This document shows positions 34,314-44,641 of a stretch of DNA of 64,000 nucleotides, in pieces. Within the stretch, counting starts at the first letter, position 1; every line of letters starts with the position of its first letter. The notes beneath the pieces are model-generated. The model was given only the letters and a program-made list of their open reading frames with translations. It did no database searches and was not told the DNA's origin. Source of the DNA: an uncultured Aeromonadales bacterium (lineage in GTDB: Bacteria; Pseudomonadota; Gammaproteobacteria; Enterobacterales; Succinivibrionaceae); assembly GCA_902782145.1 (NCBI GenBank), contig CACZLZ010000006.1, positions 34,211 through 98,210 on the forward strand. Direction: 5' to 3'. The position numbers were made by a program, and so were the translations under genes.

Positions 34314-36239
34314 ATGACCAACACCAATGAGGCCCAGGGGACCTCCCGGGGGCTGAAGGCGTCATCCTGGAAGTCCTTCACCGGATACATGTCGGCCCTG
34401 AAGCGGCTGGTGGTTCCCTTCTGGAAGTCCCCGGACAGCCGCATGTGCCGCTTCCTGCTGCTGCTGGTGGTGCTCTTCAGCGGTGCCAGCGTCTTCCTGG
34501 CCAAGCAGTTCAACACCTGGTACAACGACTTCTACAATTCTGTCCAGAACTATGATCTGGACAGTTTCTGGTGCGAGATGCTGATCTTCTCCGTGCTGGC
34601 GGCCTTCCATGTGTACACCCTGGTGACCAACGTCTACATCAAGCAGAAGATCATGATTGACTGGCGTCACTGGCTGAGCAAGTACTTCATGCACCGGTGG
34701 CTGCAGAACGGCGTCTTCTTCAAGATGCAGTTTGACGAGCGGATGGTGGATAACCCGGATCAGCGTATTGCCGCGGACATCAACGAGTTTGTGGATCTCA
34801 CCTTCTCCCTGACCATCGGGATCCTGACGGATCTGGCCTATATCATCACCTTCTCCCTGGTGCTGTGGGATCTGTCCTCGGCGGTGGATCTCACTCTGGG
34901 GGACACGGTGATCCACCTGCCGGACGGCTATCTCTTCTATATCGCCCTGGGCTATGCCGTGCTGGGCACCGTCCTGGTGTATGTGGTGGGCCATCCCCTG
35001 ATCCGGCTGAACTTCCTGCAGCAGCGGGTGGAGGCTGACTTCCGTTATTCCCTGGTGCGGGTGCGGGAGAACTCCGAGTCCATCGCCCTGTACCACGGAG
35101 CCCAGGAGGAGTTCGGCTATCTGGAGCAGAGTTTCGGCCAGGTGGTGCGGAACTACTACCAGCTGATGGTCAAGGGCGTCCATGTGGGCTTCATGCGCCT
35201 GTCCTATAAGCAGGCCTCGGTGGTCTTCCCCTTCATCATTTCCGCCCCCCTGTATTTCGCCAAGGTCATCAATCTGGGGATCCTGATGCAGATCGCCTCC
35301 GCCTTCGGCCATGTGCTGGACTCCATGTCCACCATTATTGACAACTTCGCCTCCCTGGCACGGTGGAAGTCCGTCACCGACCGTCTGGTGCAGTACAACA
35401 GCCACATGGAGAACGCCGAGGAGCTGACCACCGTGGAGGCGGGATCCGCGGGCACCAGTTTCCAGGTGTCAGATCTCATGGTGTCCACTCCGGACGGGCG
35501 CACATTGATGATGGAGGGTGCCTTCACCCTGGCCCCCGGGGATGCGCTGCTGATCCGGGGACCCTCGGGCTGCGGCAAGTCCACCATGTTCCGGACTATT
35601 GCGGGGCTGTGGCCCTTTGCCTCGGGCAACATTGTCTATCCTGACGGGGAGCCCCTGTTCCTGAGCCAGAAACCATATATTCCCCTGGGATCCCTGCGCC
35701 GGGCCCTGTGCTATCCCCATGCCCCCCTGCCGGATCACGTGGTGGTGCCGATCATGGAGGCGGTGCGCCTGGGGCACCTGATCTCCCAGCTGGACTCCGA
35801 GATGCCCTGGGGGCAGATCCTGAGCCTGGGTGAGCAGCAGCGGGTGGCCTTTGCCCGGGCCATGCTGATCCGTCCCCGGGTGCTGTTCATGGACGAGGCC
35901 TCGGCCTCCCTGGACGAGGATCTGGAGAACCAGTTGTACAGTGAGCTGCGCAGCCGTCTGAAGACCTCGGTGATCATCAGCGTGGGTCACCGCAGTTCCC
36001 TGAAGCGCTTCCACAACCGCTTCCTGGAGTGGGCGCCGGAGCTGGTGTGGCACATCACCGACAATCCGGACTTTGCGGAGGAGGGATCCTTCTCCGAGAA
36101 GCGCCGGGAGCAGATGGAACAGATGGACGGGGAGTCCTTTGAGCGCTTCCGTCAGGGGCTGGTGTACCGGAAGGAGCACAATCCACCCGTGAAGCCCAGC
36201 CTGCTCCGGCGGTTGCTGATGTTTCTGGGCCGGTCATAA
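34314..36239 (+). CDS. SbmA/BacA-like ABC transporter with fused ATPase (YddA/BclA type)
   Basis: 641 residues. The N-terminal membrane domain (about 45-330, six helices) is of the SbmA/BacA type (VFLAKQFNTWYNDFYNSVQNYD, WRHWLSKYFMHRWL, NPDQRIAADINEFVD). The ATPase part has Walker A GPSGCGKST (about 416-424), signature LSLGEQQR and Walker B VLFMDEAS. Members are linked to uptake of peptides, vitamin B12 or related compounds. A conserved acidic/basic tail follows the ATPase. It is 48 bp from the phosphatase gene and 24 bp from the Sel1 gene, so an operon from tRNA-Arg/purD to the Sel1 gene is possible. Confidence 0.88.
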   Translation: MTNTNEAQGTSRGLKASSWKSFTGYMSALKRLVVPFWKSPDSRMCRFLLLLVVLFSGASVFLAKQFNTWYNDFYNSVQNYDLDSFWCEMLIFSVLAAFHVYTLVTNVYIKQKIMIDWRHWLSKYFMHRWLQNGVFFKMQFDERMVDNPDQRIAADINEFVDLTFSLTIGILTDLAYIITFSLVLWDLSSAVDLTLGDTVIHLPDGYLFYIALGYAVLGTVLVYVVGHPLIRLNFLQQRVEADFRYSLVRVRENSESIALYHGAQEEFGYLEQSFGQVVRNYYQLMVKGVHVGFMRLSYKQASVVFPFIISAPLYFAKVINLGILMQIASAFGHVLDSMSTIIDNFASLARWKSVTDRLVQYNSHMENAEELTTVEAGSAGTSFQVSDLMVSTPDGRTLMMEGAFTLAPGDALLIRGPSGCGKSTMFRTIAGLWPFASGNIVYPDGEPLFLSQKPYIPLGSLRRALCYPHAPLPDHVVVPIMEAVRLGHLISQLDSEMPWGQILSLGEQQRVAFARAMLIRPRVLFMDEASASLDEDLENQLYSELRSRLKTSVIISVGHRSSLKRFHNRFLEWAPELVWHITDNPDFAEEGSFSEKRREQMEQMDGESFERFRQGLVYRKEHNPPVKPSLLRRLLMFLGRS

Positions 36240-36263
36240 GGCCCTGATCGGAGGAAGTGAACG

Positions 36264-37601
36264 GTGGAGCTGACAGAGGCCATGGAGGAGCTGCGCCTGG
36301 GCAGCTATGATGAGGCGGCAGATCTGTTCCGGGATGCTGCGGAGTCGGGGAATCCCGACGCCTGCGACTTCATGGTGCAGATGCACCTGGCGGGCCTGTC
36401 CGGCCGGATCTCCCGGGAGGATGCGCTGCATTATGCCATCAGGGGGTATGAGCTCCGGTCCCGGGACTCCTGCTTCCATTTGGGATCCATGTACCGCTCG
36501 GGCTTCCTGGGGGAGCCGGATCCGGCCAAGGCCTGGGAGTTCCTGCTGGAGGGGGCGGAGAAGTTCGGAGATCTCAGGTGCCAGCATGAACTGGGGGAGA
36601 TGCTGCGCCTGGGGGAGGCCGGCGGCGGACCCCGGGTGGACGAGGCGGTGCGGCATTACAGCACGGCGGCCGCTGGGGGCTATTATCCTTCCCAGTTCCG
36701 GCTGGCCCGGATCTTTGAGCGCCGGGTGCCGGACTTCGGGGTGACACTGGAGTTCTACCGGAACTCCGCGGAGAAGGGGCATGCGGATGCCATGCTGCGC
36801 CTGGGGGAGATCTACCAGAATGGGATCCGGGTGGAGAAGGATCCGGCCCAGTCCATGAGCTGGTACCGGAAGGCCGCCGAGGCGGGCAGCCGGGAGGCTT
36901 TCTTCCATGTGGCCCGCTGGCGCCTGCTCACTGAGGAGGGCGCGGGATCCGGGGATGATGCCGGGCCGCTCCGGGAGCGCCTGGAAAAGGAATGCAAGGG
37001 TAAGGATGCCGGGGAGGCACTCTATCTCCTGGCGTGCCTGGAGCTGGCCGGGGGAAACACCGGCGCGGCCCGGGATCTCTTCCGCCGCTCCCTGGAGGCA
37101 GGCTGCCTGCCGGGGATGGTGCGCTATGCCGCCCTGCTGGCCGGTGAGGGCGGATCAACGGGAGAGGACGGACTGATCGGTGAGGGTGACTCTGCTCAGA
37201 CTGGAAAGAGGGAGCAGGCCGGGAACGGCTCCCAGATCGGAGACGGTGATCGGATAGACGGGGAGCAGGATGAGGCCCAGGATCAGGAGCAAGATCCGGT
37301 CCGGGCCTTCGCCCTGCTTCATGCCGCCCGGATCGCCGCCCTTTCCGGGGCACCGGGGTTCCGGGCCCACAGTGAACTTATGTCCCAGGAGACCATGGTG
37401 CGCCGGTGCGAGTCCCTGATTGCTGATCTCCTGCCTGAGCTTTCCGAGGAGCAGCGCCTCCGGGGGGAGCGCCTGGCGGATGAGACTGCGGGACGCATGT
37501 TCGGGATCCGGGAGCAGGGTGCTCCGGGAAGTGAGCAGGAAAGGCAGGGACAGGCGCCCGGGAAGGGCGCAGATCCGGCCCGGGATCAGGGCCCGGCTTA
37601 G
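36264..37601 (+). CDS. Sel1-like repeat (TPR-type) protein
   Basis: 445 residues. Helical ~36-residue repeats with the Sel1 pattern (A..LG..Y..G.....D...A..WY..AA..G): NPDACDFMVQMHLAG, CFHLGSMYRSGFLGEPDPAKAWEFLLEGAE, CQHELGEMLRLGEAGGG, ADAMLRLGEIYQNGIRVEKDPAQSMSWYRKAAEAG, and further degenerate ones. A Glu/Gly/Asp-rich insert (about 295-345) with DNA-level repeats splits the repeat region, and the tail is Gln/Gly-rich. No signal peptide. GTG start with GGAGG nearby. Probably a protein-interaction scaffold; partner unknown. Confidence 0.8.
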   Translation: MELTEAMEELRLGSYDEAADLFRDAAESGNPDACDFMVQMHLAGLSGRISREDALHYAIRGYELRSRDSCFHLGSMYRSGFLGEPDPAKAWEFLLEGAEKFGDLRCQHELGEMLRLGEAGGGPRVDEAVRHYSTAAAGGYYPSQFRLARIFERRVPDFGVTLEFYRNSAEKGHADAMLRLGEIYQNGIRVEKDPAQSMSWYRKAAEAGSREAFFHVARWRLLTEEGAGSGDDAGPLRERLEKECKGKDAGEALYLLACLELAGGNTGAARDLFRRSLEAGCLPGMVRYAALLAGEGGSTGEDGLIGEGDSAQTGKREQAGNGSQIGDGDRIDGEQDEAQDQEQDPVRAFALLHAARIAALSGAPGFRAHSELMSQETMVRRCESLIADLLPELSEEQRLRGERLADETAGRMFGIREQGAPGSEQERQGQAPGKGADPARDQGPA

Positions 37602-37903
37602 CTTAGGATAGTGACCAGGCTCCGGTCTGGATCATGAGCTGGGTCGGAGTCAGATCTGGATCCCGATCCCGATCCGGAGAAAGAGAGGAGCCCAGGACAC
37701 CCGCTGACAGATCGCCCGGCCCGGCCGGTTGCTCAGTTTAGGGGGTATCAGGGAGGGGTACCCGGGATCCGGAGTTATCCGGGGCTCAGATCTTCTCCCC
37801 GGGTTATCCATGGGAACAGCGCCGGGGGATCATATGCCGCCCTTCTGGCTGAACAGGCCGCCGCTCTGGCTGATCAGGGCGGCGGCCTTGCTGATCATTG
37901 CGA
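37602..37903. other. Convergent intergenic region Sel1 gene-mutS
   Basis: About 300 bp with no gene or clear terminator; contains a short GATCCCGATCCCGATCC repeat. Confidence 0.4.
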
Positions 37904-40762
37904 TCAGGGCGATCCTTCTGCCATCTCACACAGCTCGCACAGCATTTTGTAGGCCTGCCGGGGGCTCAGATCGTCGGGATCGGTGCTCTTCAGGCGGCTC
38001 ATGATCGCCTCCTCAGAGGAGAACAGCTGGGCCTGCACCGGCCGGTGGCTCCGGGCGACAGTGCTAGAGCCCCGGAAAGCGGCAGCCCCCTCTTCCAGGG
38101 AGGCCAGCCTCTTCCGGGCCCGCTGGAGCAGATCCTCCGGCAGTCCAGCCAATGCGGCCACCTGGATCCCGTAGGAGCGGCTGGCGGCCCCGTCCTGGAT
38201 GGCGTGCATGAAGATGATCCGATCTTCGTGCTCCACGGCCCCGAAGTGCACATTGGTCACGTCAGACCGCTCCTCCGGCAGTGCGGTGAGCTCAAAGTAG
38301 TGGGTGGAGAACAGGGTCAGGGCATGGAGATCTGCCAGGTACTCCGCTGCCGCCCAGGCAATGGCCAGGCCGTCAAAGGTGCTGGTCCCCCGTCCGATCT
38401 CATCCATGAGCACCAGGCTCCGGCTGCCGGCATTGCGCATGATGTTGGCCGTCTCCGTCATTTCCACCATGAAGGTGGATCTCCCCGAGGCCAGATCATC
38501 CGAGGCTCCGATGCGGGTGAAGATCTGATCGATGTCCCCGATCACCGCCGCCTCTGCCGGCACAAAGCTTCCCATATAGGCCATGAGCACGATGAGCGCC
38601 GTCTGGCGCATGTAGGTGGACTTGCCTCCCATGTTGGGGCCGGTGACGATCTGCATGCAGCGGTTCCGATCCAGCACCGTGCTGTTGGGCACAAAGGCCT
38701 CGCTGATCACCTTCTCCACCACCGGGTGCCGGCCCTTGGCGATCCGGATCTCCCGATCCATGGTGAGGCGCGGCCGGCAGTAGTTCCCGTTCCGGGCGGT
38801 CTCCGCCAGGGAGCAGAGGGCGTCCAGGGTGGCCACCCAGGATGCGGTGTCCTGGAGATCTGCCAGGCTTGGCATCAGGAAGTCAATCAGCGCCTCATAC
38901 AGCTCCCGCTCGGTTTCCAGGGCGGTGGCCCGGGCGTTGAGGATCCGGTCCTCCAGCTCCTTGAGCTCCGGGGTGATGTAGCGTTCGCTGTTCTTCAGGG
39001 TCTGGCGGCGGATGTAGTTGGGGGGCACCTTGGAGGTCTGGCCCCGGCTGACGTCGATGAAGAAGCCGCTGACGCTGTTGTAGCCCACCTTCAGGGTGGT
39101 GATCCCGGTGCGTTCCCGCTCCGCGGCCTCCATCTGCTGGAGCACGCTGCCGCATCCTGCTGAGAGGCTCCGCAGCTCGTCCAGCTCCGGGCTGTAGCCG
39201 TCCCGGATCACGTCCCCGTCCCGGATCAGCAGGGAGGGCTGATCGGCAATGGCCTCGCAGAGCCTCCGGTGCAGCTCCTCATAACTCCGGATGTGCTCCG
39301 TGAACTCCCCGGCGGCGGACATGGTTTCCCCGATGATCTCCCGGATCCGGGGCAGGGCCCCCAGGGAGGAGCGCAGGCGGCACATGTCCCGGGGCCGGAT
39401 GGTCCTCAGGGCCAGCCGGGCCAGGACCCGCTCCATGTCTCCGGCCTCGTCCAACAGCTGCCGCAGCTCCCCGGGATCCGGGGAGCCCATGAGATCCTCC
39501 ACGGCCTGCAGCCGGAACTCAATCTCCCGGCGGTCCCGGAGGGGCTGCATGATCCATCTTCGCAGGCGCCGGCTGCCCATGCCGGTGGCGCAGTGATCCA
39601 GCACTGCTGCCAGGGTGTTGTCCCCGCCCCCGGCCAGGTTCACCGTCAGCTCCAGGTTACGCCGGGAGGCGGGATCGATCCTGAGGAAGTCGCTGTCGGC
39701 CAGGAGCCGGAGCCCCCGGACATGGGGCAGGGGACCCTGCTGGGTGTTGCGCACATAGCCCAGAAGGCATCCGGCGGCAGCCAGGGCAACCGGTGCTTCC
39801 TCCACACCGAAGCCCTTGAGGCTTGCGGTGCCGAACTGCCGGCACAGACCCTCAATGCAGCTGCGGAGCTCAAATTCCCAGGCGGGCCGCCGGCGGAGTC
39901 CCCGGGAGAGCCCGGTGAAAAGATCCCCGGGCAGATCCTCGGAGTACAGCAGCTCCGCCGGGGCGATGCGGCTCAGCTCCCCCCGGAGAAACTCCTCTCC
40001 CTCCCCCTCCTGGATGTAGAAGTCCCCGGAGGACAGATCCATCACCGCGAGGCCATAAGGCCCCTTCTTCTCCCCCCGGCAGGCGCAGGCGATAAGGTTC
40101 TCCCCCCGGTCCCGGAGCAGGGCCTCGTCGGTGACGGTGCCCGGGGTCACGATCCGGGTGACCCGGCGCTCCATGGGTCCCCGTGTCTTGCCCGGCTCCC
40201 CGATCTGCTCGCAGATGGCCACGGACTCACCCTTGGCCACCAGCTCTGCCAAATAGGAGTCCACGGAGTGGAAGGGGATCCCGGCCATGGGGATCTCAGA
40301 TCCGGTGCCCTTCTTGCCCCGGCGGGTCAGGGTAATGTCCAGGAGTGCCGAGGCTTTCCGGGCGTCGTCAAAAAAGGTCTCATAGAAGTCTCCCATGCGG
40401 TAGAACAGCAGCATGTCGGGGTACTCGGCTTTTATCTTATAATACTGCCGGAGCATGGGGGTGGCTTCGGGATCCTCCCCGGGATCGGTCCCGGCCCCGG
40501 GCGTCTTCCCCGGGGCGGCCCCGGGATCCGGGACGCTGCCGGATCCTTCCTCATCGGCACTATCGGCGGGGGATCCGGCTTTGCCGGCCTTATTGGCAGG
40601 AGAGCCGGGGGACTCTGCCTCTAGGGTGCCCATGGCGGGCCCATTCTCCCCCGGGGCGGCCTTGGGGCCGCTGGTGACGCTTCCGGTCCGATCGCTGACC
40701 GGGGATGGAGTCTGCTCCTCCCCGCCGGGAAGGGTGTCTGGTGCTTGCTGCTTTTTCTTCAT
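37904..40762 (-). CDS. mutS: DNA mismatch repair protein MutS with an N-terminal low-complexity extension
   Basis: Recognises mismatches and small loops. 952 residues against about 855 in E. coli. Conserved sequence starts at [12 protein letters not shown] (about residue 100) and has the mismatch-contacting Phe-x-Glu (MGDFYETFF), domain III/clamp, Walker [10 protein letters not shown] (about 707), Walker [13 protein letters not shown] (about 785) and the C-terminal domain ending in [14 protein letters not shown]. The first ~95 residues are Pro/Gly/Glu/Ser-rich and unconserved. The ATG at 40762 is the first in-frame start after the promoter; no good Shine-Dalgarno is visible, so a start at 40634 is possible. 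The 5' leader is about 240 nt and repetitive. Confidence 0.94.
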   Translation of the reverse strand: MKKKQQAPDTLPGGEEQTPSPVSDRTGSVTSGPKAAPGENGPAMGTLEAESPGSPANKAGKAGSPADSADEEGSGSVPDPGAAPGKTPGAGTDPGEDPEATPMLRQYYKIKAEYPDMLLFYRMGDFYETFFDDARKASALLDITLTRRGKKGTGSEIPMAGIPFHSVDSYLAELVAKGESVAICEQIGEPGKTRGPMERRVTRIVTPGTVTDEALLRDRGENLIACACRGEKKGPYGLAVMDLSSGDFYIQEGEGEEFLRGELSRIAPAELLYSEDLPGDLFTGLSRGLRRRPAWEFELRSCIEGLCRQFGTASLKGFGVEEAPVALAAAGCLLGYVRNTQQGPLPHVRGLRLLADSDFLRIDPASRRNLELTVNLAGGGDNTLAAVLDHCATGMGSRRLRRWIMQPLRDRREIEFRLQAVEDLMGSPDPGELRQLLDEAGDMERVLARLALRTIRPRDMCRLRSSLGALPRIREIIGETMSAAGEFTEHIRSYEELHRRLCEAIADQPSLLIRDGDVIRDGYSPELDELRSLSAGCGSVLQQMEAAERERTGITTLKVGYNSVSGFFIDVSRGQTSKVPPNYIRRQTLKNSERYITPELKELEDRILNARATALETERELYEALIDFLMPSLADLQDTASWVATLDALCSLAETARNGNYCRPRLTMDREIRIAKGRHPVVEKVISEAFVPNSTVLDRNRCMQIVTGPNMGGKSTYMRQTALIVLMAYMGSFVPAEAAVIGDIDQIFTRIGASDDLASGRSTFMVEMTETANIMRNAGSRSLVLMDEIGRGTSTFDGLAIAWAAAEYLADLHALTLFSTHYFELTALPEERSDVTNVHFGAVEHEDRIIFMHAIQDGAASRSYGIQVAALAGLPEDLLQRARKRLASLEEGAAAFRGSSTVARSHRPVQAQLFSSEEAIMSRLKSTDPDDLSPRQAYKMLCELCEMAEGSP

Positions 40763-40779
40763 GATCTGCTGGCGTTTGT

Positions 40780-40975
40780 CCGTAAGGTCAGTCCGGCTTC
40801 CCGCCGGACGGCCTGATCCGGCGATCTGCCGGTGCTGAATGTACCGGCGTTCTGCCGGATCGGGTGTCTGCCCGGCGTCCTGCCGGTGTTGGATTTTACC
40901 GGCGTTCCAGCCGGTCTGACTGTCTGCCCGGCCTTCTGCCGGTGCTGATCTCTGTCCGGCGGGAGCCGGTTTGCA
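40780..40975. repeat. CCGG-rich imperfect tandem repeat in the mutS leader
   Basis: Three loosely conserved ~50-bp units, each with TGCCGGTG, an ACCGGCGTTC-like part and GTCTGCCCGGC. It sits between divergent mutS and pncC. Confidence 0.7.
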
Positions 40976-40988
40976 GGTGGTGTTTCCT

Positions 40989-41531
40989 ATGAAAGATCGG
41001 GGATCTATTATAACCCAGCGTCCGGATGATGTCCCGGAGGCGGAGCTGGGGGCCTTTCTGGCTGCCCACGGACTGCATGTGACCACTGTGGAGTCCTGCA
41101 CCGGGGGCGGCATTGCCCAGGCCCTGACCCGGATCCCTGGCAGTTCCGGGTGGTTTGAGCAGGGCCTGGTGACCTATTCCAATGAGGCCAAGAGCCGCCT
41201 GGCCGGGGTGGATCCCGGGATCATTGAGCGCTATGGCGCCGTGAGCCGGGAGACGGTCTGCGCCATGGCCCAGGGGGGACTCACCTCCTCCGGGGCGGAT
41301 CTGGCCATTGCCGTGTCCGGGATCGCCGGGCCCGGCGGCGGGACGCCCGATAAGCCTGTGGGCTCCGTGTGGACGGCGGTGGCCGGCCGGGGTGTGGGCA
41401 CAGAGGCGGTGCTGTCCCGGTTTGACGGAGATCGGGACACGGTGCGAGCCCGGACTGTGGCCTTTGCCCTGGAGCTGGCCCTTAAGATGGCCCGGAGGAT
41501 GGTTGTTGAAACAGGACATAAAGAGACATAA
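40989..41531 (+). CDS. pncC: Nicotinamide-nucleotide amidohydrolase (CinA C-terminal domain)
   Basis: Deamidates NMN to NaMN in pyridine nucleotide recycling. About 180 residues, so only the CinA_C domain. Key blocks are [67 protein letters not shown]. The ATG at 40989 has AGGTGG upstream; a TTG six codons earlier is less likely. cinA/pncC next to recA is a common gammaproteobacterial order. Its promoter was not found. Confidence 0.92.
   Translation: MKDRGSIITQRPDDVPEAELGAFLAAHGLHVTTVESCTGGGIAQALTRIPGSSGWFEQGLVTYSNEAKSRLAGVDPGIIERYGAVSRETVCAMAQGGLTSSGADLAIAVSGIAGPGGGTPDKPVGSVWTAVAGRGVGTEAVLSRFDGDRDTVRARTVAFALELALKMARRMVVETGHKET
41007..41035 (-). promoter_or_regulatory. Promoter of mutS inside the 5' end of pncC
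   Basis: On the minus strand GGGACA (41030-41035), 17 bp, TATAAT (41007-41012). The transcript would start near 41000, within the first codons of the divergent pncC gene. Confidence 0.7.
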
Positions 41532-41547
41532 TAAAACCTTATATCTC

Positions 41548-41564
41548 TGAAATAGTTAATTTCA
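41548..41564. promoter_or_regulatory. Inverted repeat upstream of the recA promoter
   Basis: TGAAAT-N5-ATTTCA, a perfect 17-bp dyad 45 bp before the recA -35. No CTG-N10-CAG LexA box was found anywhere in the 210-bp recA upstream region. Operator function is speculative. Confidence 0.35.
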
Positions 41565-41608
41565 TGGTGAACTGATAAATTATTTTGCTGAAAATGAAGT
41601 TTTGGGTA

Positions 41609-41637
41609 TTGATCTGGACTTCTAAAGCATGTATTAT
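41609..41637 (+). promoter_or_regulatory. Promoter of recA
   Basis: TTGATC (41609-41614), 17 bp, TATTAT (41632-41637), about 105 bp before the start codon. Confidence 0.65.
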
Positions 41638-41741
41638 GGCGTAAAGTGAAGCACGGGCGCCAGGGATGGCTTCTGCACCCCTTCCAGGTGAGCCCGGACA
41701 CAGGCTGAAGGTAACGGTTGCTGACTGAAGGAGAAGGCACA

Positions 41742-42809
41742 ATGGATGAGAACAGGGCCAAGGCGCTTAAGGTCGCCATGGATCAGATTGAGAAGCAGTA
41801 CGGCAAGGGCGCCATCATGCGCCTGGGGGACAACAAGATCGCCGATGTGGAGGCGCTGCCCACGGGCTCCCTGTCCCTGGACATCGCCCTGGGCATTGGC
41901 GGTCTCCCCTGCGGACGTATCGTTGAGATCTTCGGACCGGAGTCCTCCGGTAAGACCACCCTCACCCTGGAGGTGATCTCCGAGGCCCAGAAGCTGGGCA
42001 AGACCTGTGCCTTCATCGACGCCGAGCATGCGCTGGATCCCATCTATGCCGCCAAGATCGGAGTAAAGGTGGAGGATCTGCTGGTGTCTCAGCCGGACAC
42101 CGGCGAGCAGGCCCTGGAGATCTGCGACATGCTGGTGCGCTCCGGATCAGTGGACGTGATCATTGTGGACTCCGTGGCGGCCCTGACCCCCAAGGCGGAA
42201 ATTGACGGTGACATGGGCGACGCCCATGTGGGTCTCCAGGCCCGGCTCATGTCCCAGGCCCTGCGGAAGCTCACCGGCAGCATCAAGAATGCCAACTGCC
42301 TGTGCATCTTCATCAACCAGATCCGCATGAAGATCGGCGTGATGTTCGGGAACCCCGAGACCACCACCGGCGGCCAGGCCCTGAAGTTCTATTCCTCGGT
42401 GCGTCTGGATATCCGCCGCATCGGCTCCCTGAAGCAGGGCGAGGAGATCATCGGTTCCGAGACCAGGGTTAAGGTGGTGAAGAACAAGGTGGCACCGCCT
42501 TTCAAGCAGGCTGAGTTTGTGATCCTCTACAACCAGGGCATTTCCAAGGAGAGCGAGATCCTGGATCTGGGGGTGAAGTGCGGGCTCATTGCCAAGTCCG
42601 GTGCCTGGTTCTCCTACAAGGGGGAGAAGATCGGCCAGGGCAAGACCAATGCTGCCAAGTACTTCAAGGAGCACCCGGAGGTGTCCGACGAGGTGGAGCG
42701 CCAGATCCGGGAGCAGATGCTGAACCGGGAAAACTATGACGGTGATATCGGCGGCGCCGCCCTGGAGACCGAGGAGGACGGTGACTATCCGCCTCCTCCG
42801 GAGATGTGA
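41742..42809 (+). CDS. recA: Recombinase RecA
   Basis: Strand exchange and SOS coprotease. 355 residues. Walker [10 protein letters not shown] (about 66-74), Walker [12 protein letters not shown]2 loop [23 protein letters not shown], and the acidic C-terminus. The start at 41742 has GAAGGAGAAGG. The C-terminal tail ends in PPPPEM, shorter in acids than in E. coli. recX, normally directly downstream, is 2.9 kb away because a restriction-modification module sits between. Confidence 0.98.
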   Translation: MDENRAKALKVAMDQIEKQYGKGAIMRLGDNKIADVEALPTGSLSLDIALGIGGLPCGRIVEIFGPESSGKTTLTLEVISEAQKLGKTCAFIDAEHALDPIYAAKIGVKVEDLLVSQPDTGEQALEICDMLVRSGSVDVIIVDSVAALTPKAEIDGDMGDAHVGLQARLMSQALRKLTGSIKNANCLCIFINQIRMKIGVMFGNPETTTGGQALKFYSSVRLDIRRIGSLKQGEEIIGSETRVKVVKNKVAPPFKQAEFVILYNQGISKESEILDLGVKCGLIAKSGAWFSYKGEKIGQGKTNAAKYFKEHPEVSDEVERQIREQMLNRENYDGDIGGAALETEEDGDYPPPPEM

Positions 42810-43138
42810 CCGGGAACGGGGGACGTCCAGACTCTGCCCAGGAGCAGGACCGAGCCGGCCAGGGGCAGCCCTGGCCCCAGGCCAGTCTCCTGATCAACCA
42901 TCCTCTCAGGTTTCTGAGCCGGCCTCAGGGTGCCGGCCGTCAGATGCTGAGGGGATTTTTAACACCTGCCAGACACCGGGGATGGATTTCCTATTCCTGT
43001 GGGGCAGGACAGTCCAGGGAATGGCTTGGCAGGTCAGGGCAGAGCGGCAGGGAGTGCCGCCTGGAATTCTAAAGAGCGGTTCTTTGTTCCGGTCCTGGAA
43101 AGGGACCTGGGAGCCAGAAAAGGAAAAGGGCGGTCAGA
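42810..43138. other. Left junction of the restriction-modification insertion
   Basis: About 330 bp without a gene. The composition shifts to lower GC near 42950-43140. No terminator for recA is clear. Confidence 0.5.
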
Positions 43139-44641
43139 ATGCTTGCCTCCATTGAAAAAAAGACCCTTGAATATCTGAACGCAATGCCCAAAAGCCTCCG
43201 CAAGGGCAAAGGCCAGTTTTTCACCCCGGGAAAGACGGCCAGATATATGGCGGAGATGTTTGACCTTTCCTCGGGGAAAGATGTTTACACCCTGCTGGAT
43301 CCAGGTGCCGGAACGGGGATCCTGTCAGCGGCGGCAGTTGAGGCCTTGCTGGCAAGAGAACCGCATGCCGCCGTTTCCCTGACCTGCTATGAGACTGATC
43401 AGGCAGTGCTTCCGCTGTTAAGAGGCAATCTTGAAGATATCAAAGGTGTGCTGAAGGATCGGTTTGCTTACCGGATCATCGAAGAGGACTATCTGTTATC
43501 CCAGCCCTTTGAAGGTGAAGACGGGGCAGAGGAGACGGATAAGTCCCCAAAGTACGATTATGTGATTGCCAATCCGCCCTATCTTAAAATTGGCAAAAAT
43601 GATCCGGTGGCCCAGGCGATGGCAAAGGTGGTGCATGGAGCGCCTAACCTCTACTTCCTGTTTGCTGCCATGTCACTCCACAACTTGGCCGCTGACGGGC
43701 AGATGGTCTATATCATTCCCCGCAGCTGGACTTCCGGGGCCTATTTTAGCCAGTTCCGGAAATATCTGCTTTCCAGAGGAAAAATTGTCCAGGTGCATCT
43801 GTTCACCAGCAGAGACCGGGTCTTTGAGGCTGAGCAGGTGCTTCAAGAAACCATCATCATTAAAATCAGAAAAACAGAGAAGACGCCAGATTTGGTCAGG
43901 ATCACATCCACAAACGGCAATGAGGATTTTGATCACGCTTCTTCTTTTTATGCCCCGTATGATGTCGTTGTCTCTGGTGATGAGTCATATGTTTATCTGC
44001 CGGTGAATGAGAGTGATATTGCTACCATCCAGAAGGTAAATAAGTTTCATTCAACACTGACTGACTCAGGCTTGAAAATGAGGACGGGTATAGTTGTTGA
44101 TTTCCGCCAGGAAGAAGAACTTAGGCATTCCCCTGGTGATCATGTTCTGCCGTTGTTCTTCAGCCATCACATCCGTAATGGAAGAGTTACCCATGAACCA
44201 GAGGTTAAAACCTGTGAATGGATAATGGACCGGAAACCAGGCCTCATTCAGAAGAACAAGAATTATGTTTTTGTGAAGAGATTTACTGCCAAGGAGGAAC
44301 CTAGACGGCTTCAGTGTGGCGTGTTTTCTCCTTCTGACTTTGAAGATTATGAATATATCGGTACCCAGAACAAGATCAATTTTGTTGACAGAACTGACGG
44401 GGAAGAAATGGATACCCTAACAACTTATGGGGTTTTTGCGCTTTTGAATTCCACTTTATTTGACTCTTTTTACCGGATACTGAATGGCAGTACCCAGGTG
44501 AACAGCACTGAACTCAACCGCATTCCCTTTCCTCCTTCAGGGATCATTCAGGAGATTGGTGCCAGGGTTCTGGATTCCGCTGATCTGTCAACCGGTAACT
44601 GCGATCGCATCATTGACGAGGTTGCCTATGTCAAAGATTGA
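43139..44641 (+). CDS. N6-adenine DNA methyltransferase of a BsuBI/PstI-type system
   Basis: Protects the host by methylating adenine in the recognition site. 500 residues. N-terminal KGQFFTPGKTARYMAEM, SAM-binding motif I LLDPGAGTGIL (about 53-62), catalytic motif IV NPPY (145-148), then a target-recognition region of about 280 residues. Motif order is of the gamma class. AAAAGGAAAAGG lies upstream of the ATG. The 3' end overlaps the endonuclease gene by 14 bp. Lower GC than recA/recX. Specificity CTGCAG is inferred only from the partner endonuclease family. Confidence 0.9.
   Translation: MLASIEKKTLEYLNAMPKSLRKGKGQFFTPGKTARYMAEMFDLSSGKDVYTLLDPGAGTGILSAAAVEALLAREPHAAVSLTCYETDQAVLPLLRGNLEDIKGVLKDRFAYRIIEEDYLLSQPFEGEDGAEETDKSPKYDYVIANPPYLKIGKNDPVAQAMAKVVHGAPNLYFLFAAMSLHNLAADGQMVYIIPRSWTSGAYFSQFRKYLLSRGKIVQVHLFTSRDRVFEAEQVLQETIIIKIRKTEKTPDLVRITSTNGNEDFDHASSFYAPYDVVVSGDESYVYLPVNESDIATIQKVNKFHSTLTDSGLKMRTGIVVDFRQEEELRHSPGDHVLPLFFSHHIRNGRVTHEPEVKTCEWIMDRKPGLIQKNKNYVFVKRFTAKEEPRRLQCGVFSPSDFEDYEYIGTQNKINFVDRTDGEEMDTLTTYGVFALLNSTLFDSFYRILNGSTQVNSTELNRIPFPPSGIIQEIGARVLDSADLSTGNCDRIIDEVAYVKD

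Noticed and set aside
39269..40624. 451-codon plus-strand frame opposite mutS
   Set aside because: Shadow of mutS; Gly/Pro/His-rich with no motif.
41532..41741. LexA box at recA
   Set aside because: The closest site, CTG-N9-CAG near 41682, has the wrong spacing and no conserved AT-rich centre.
41718..41741. Earlier in-frame start (TTG) for recA
   Set aside because: The ATG at 41742 has a strong Shine-Dalgarno and matches the conserved N-terminus.
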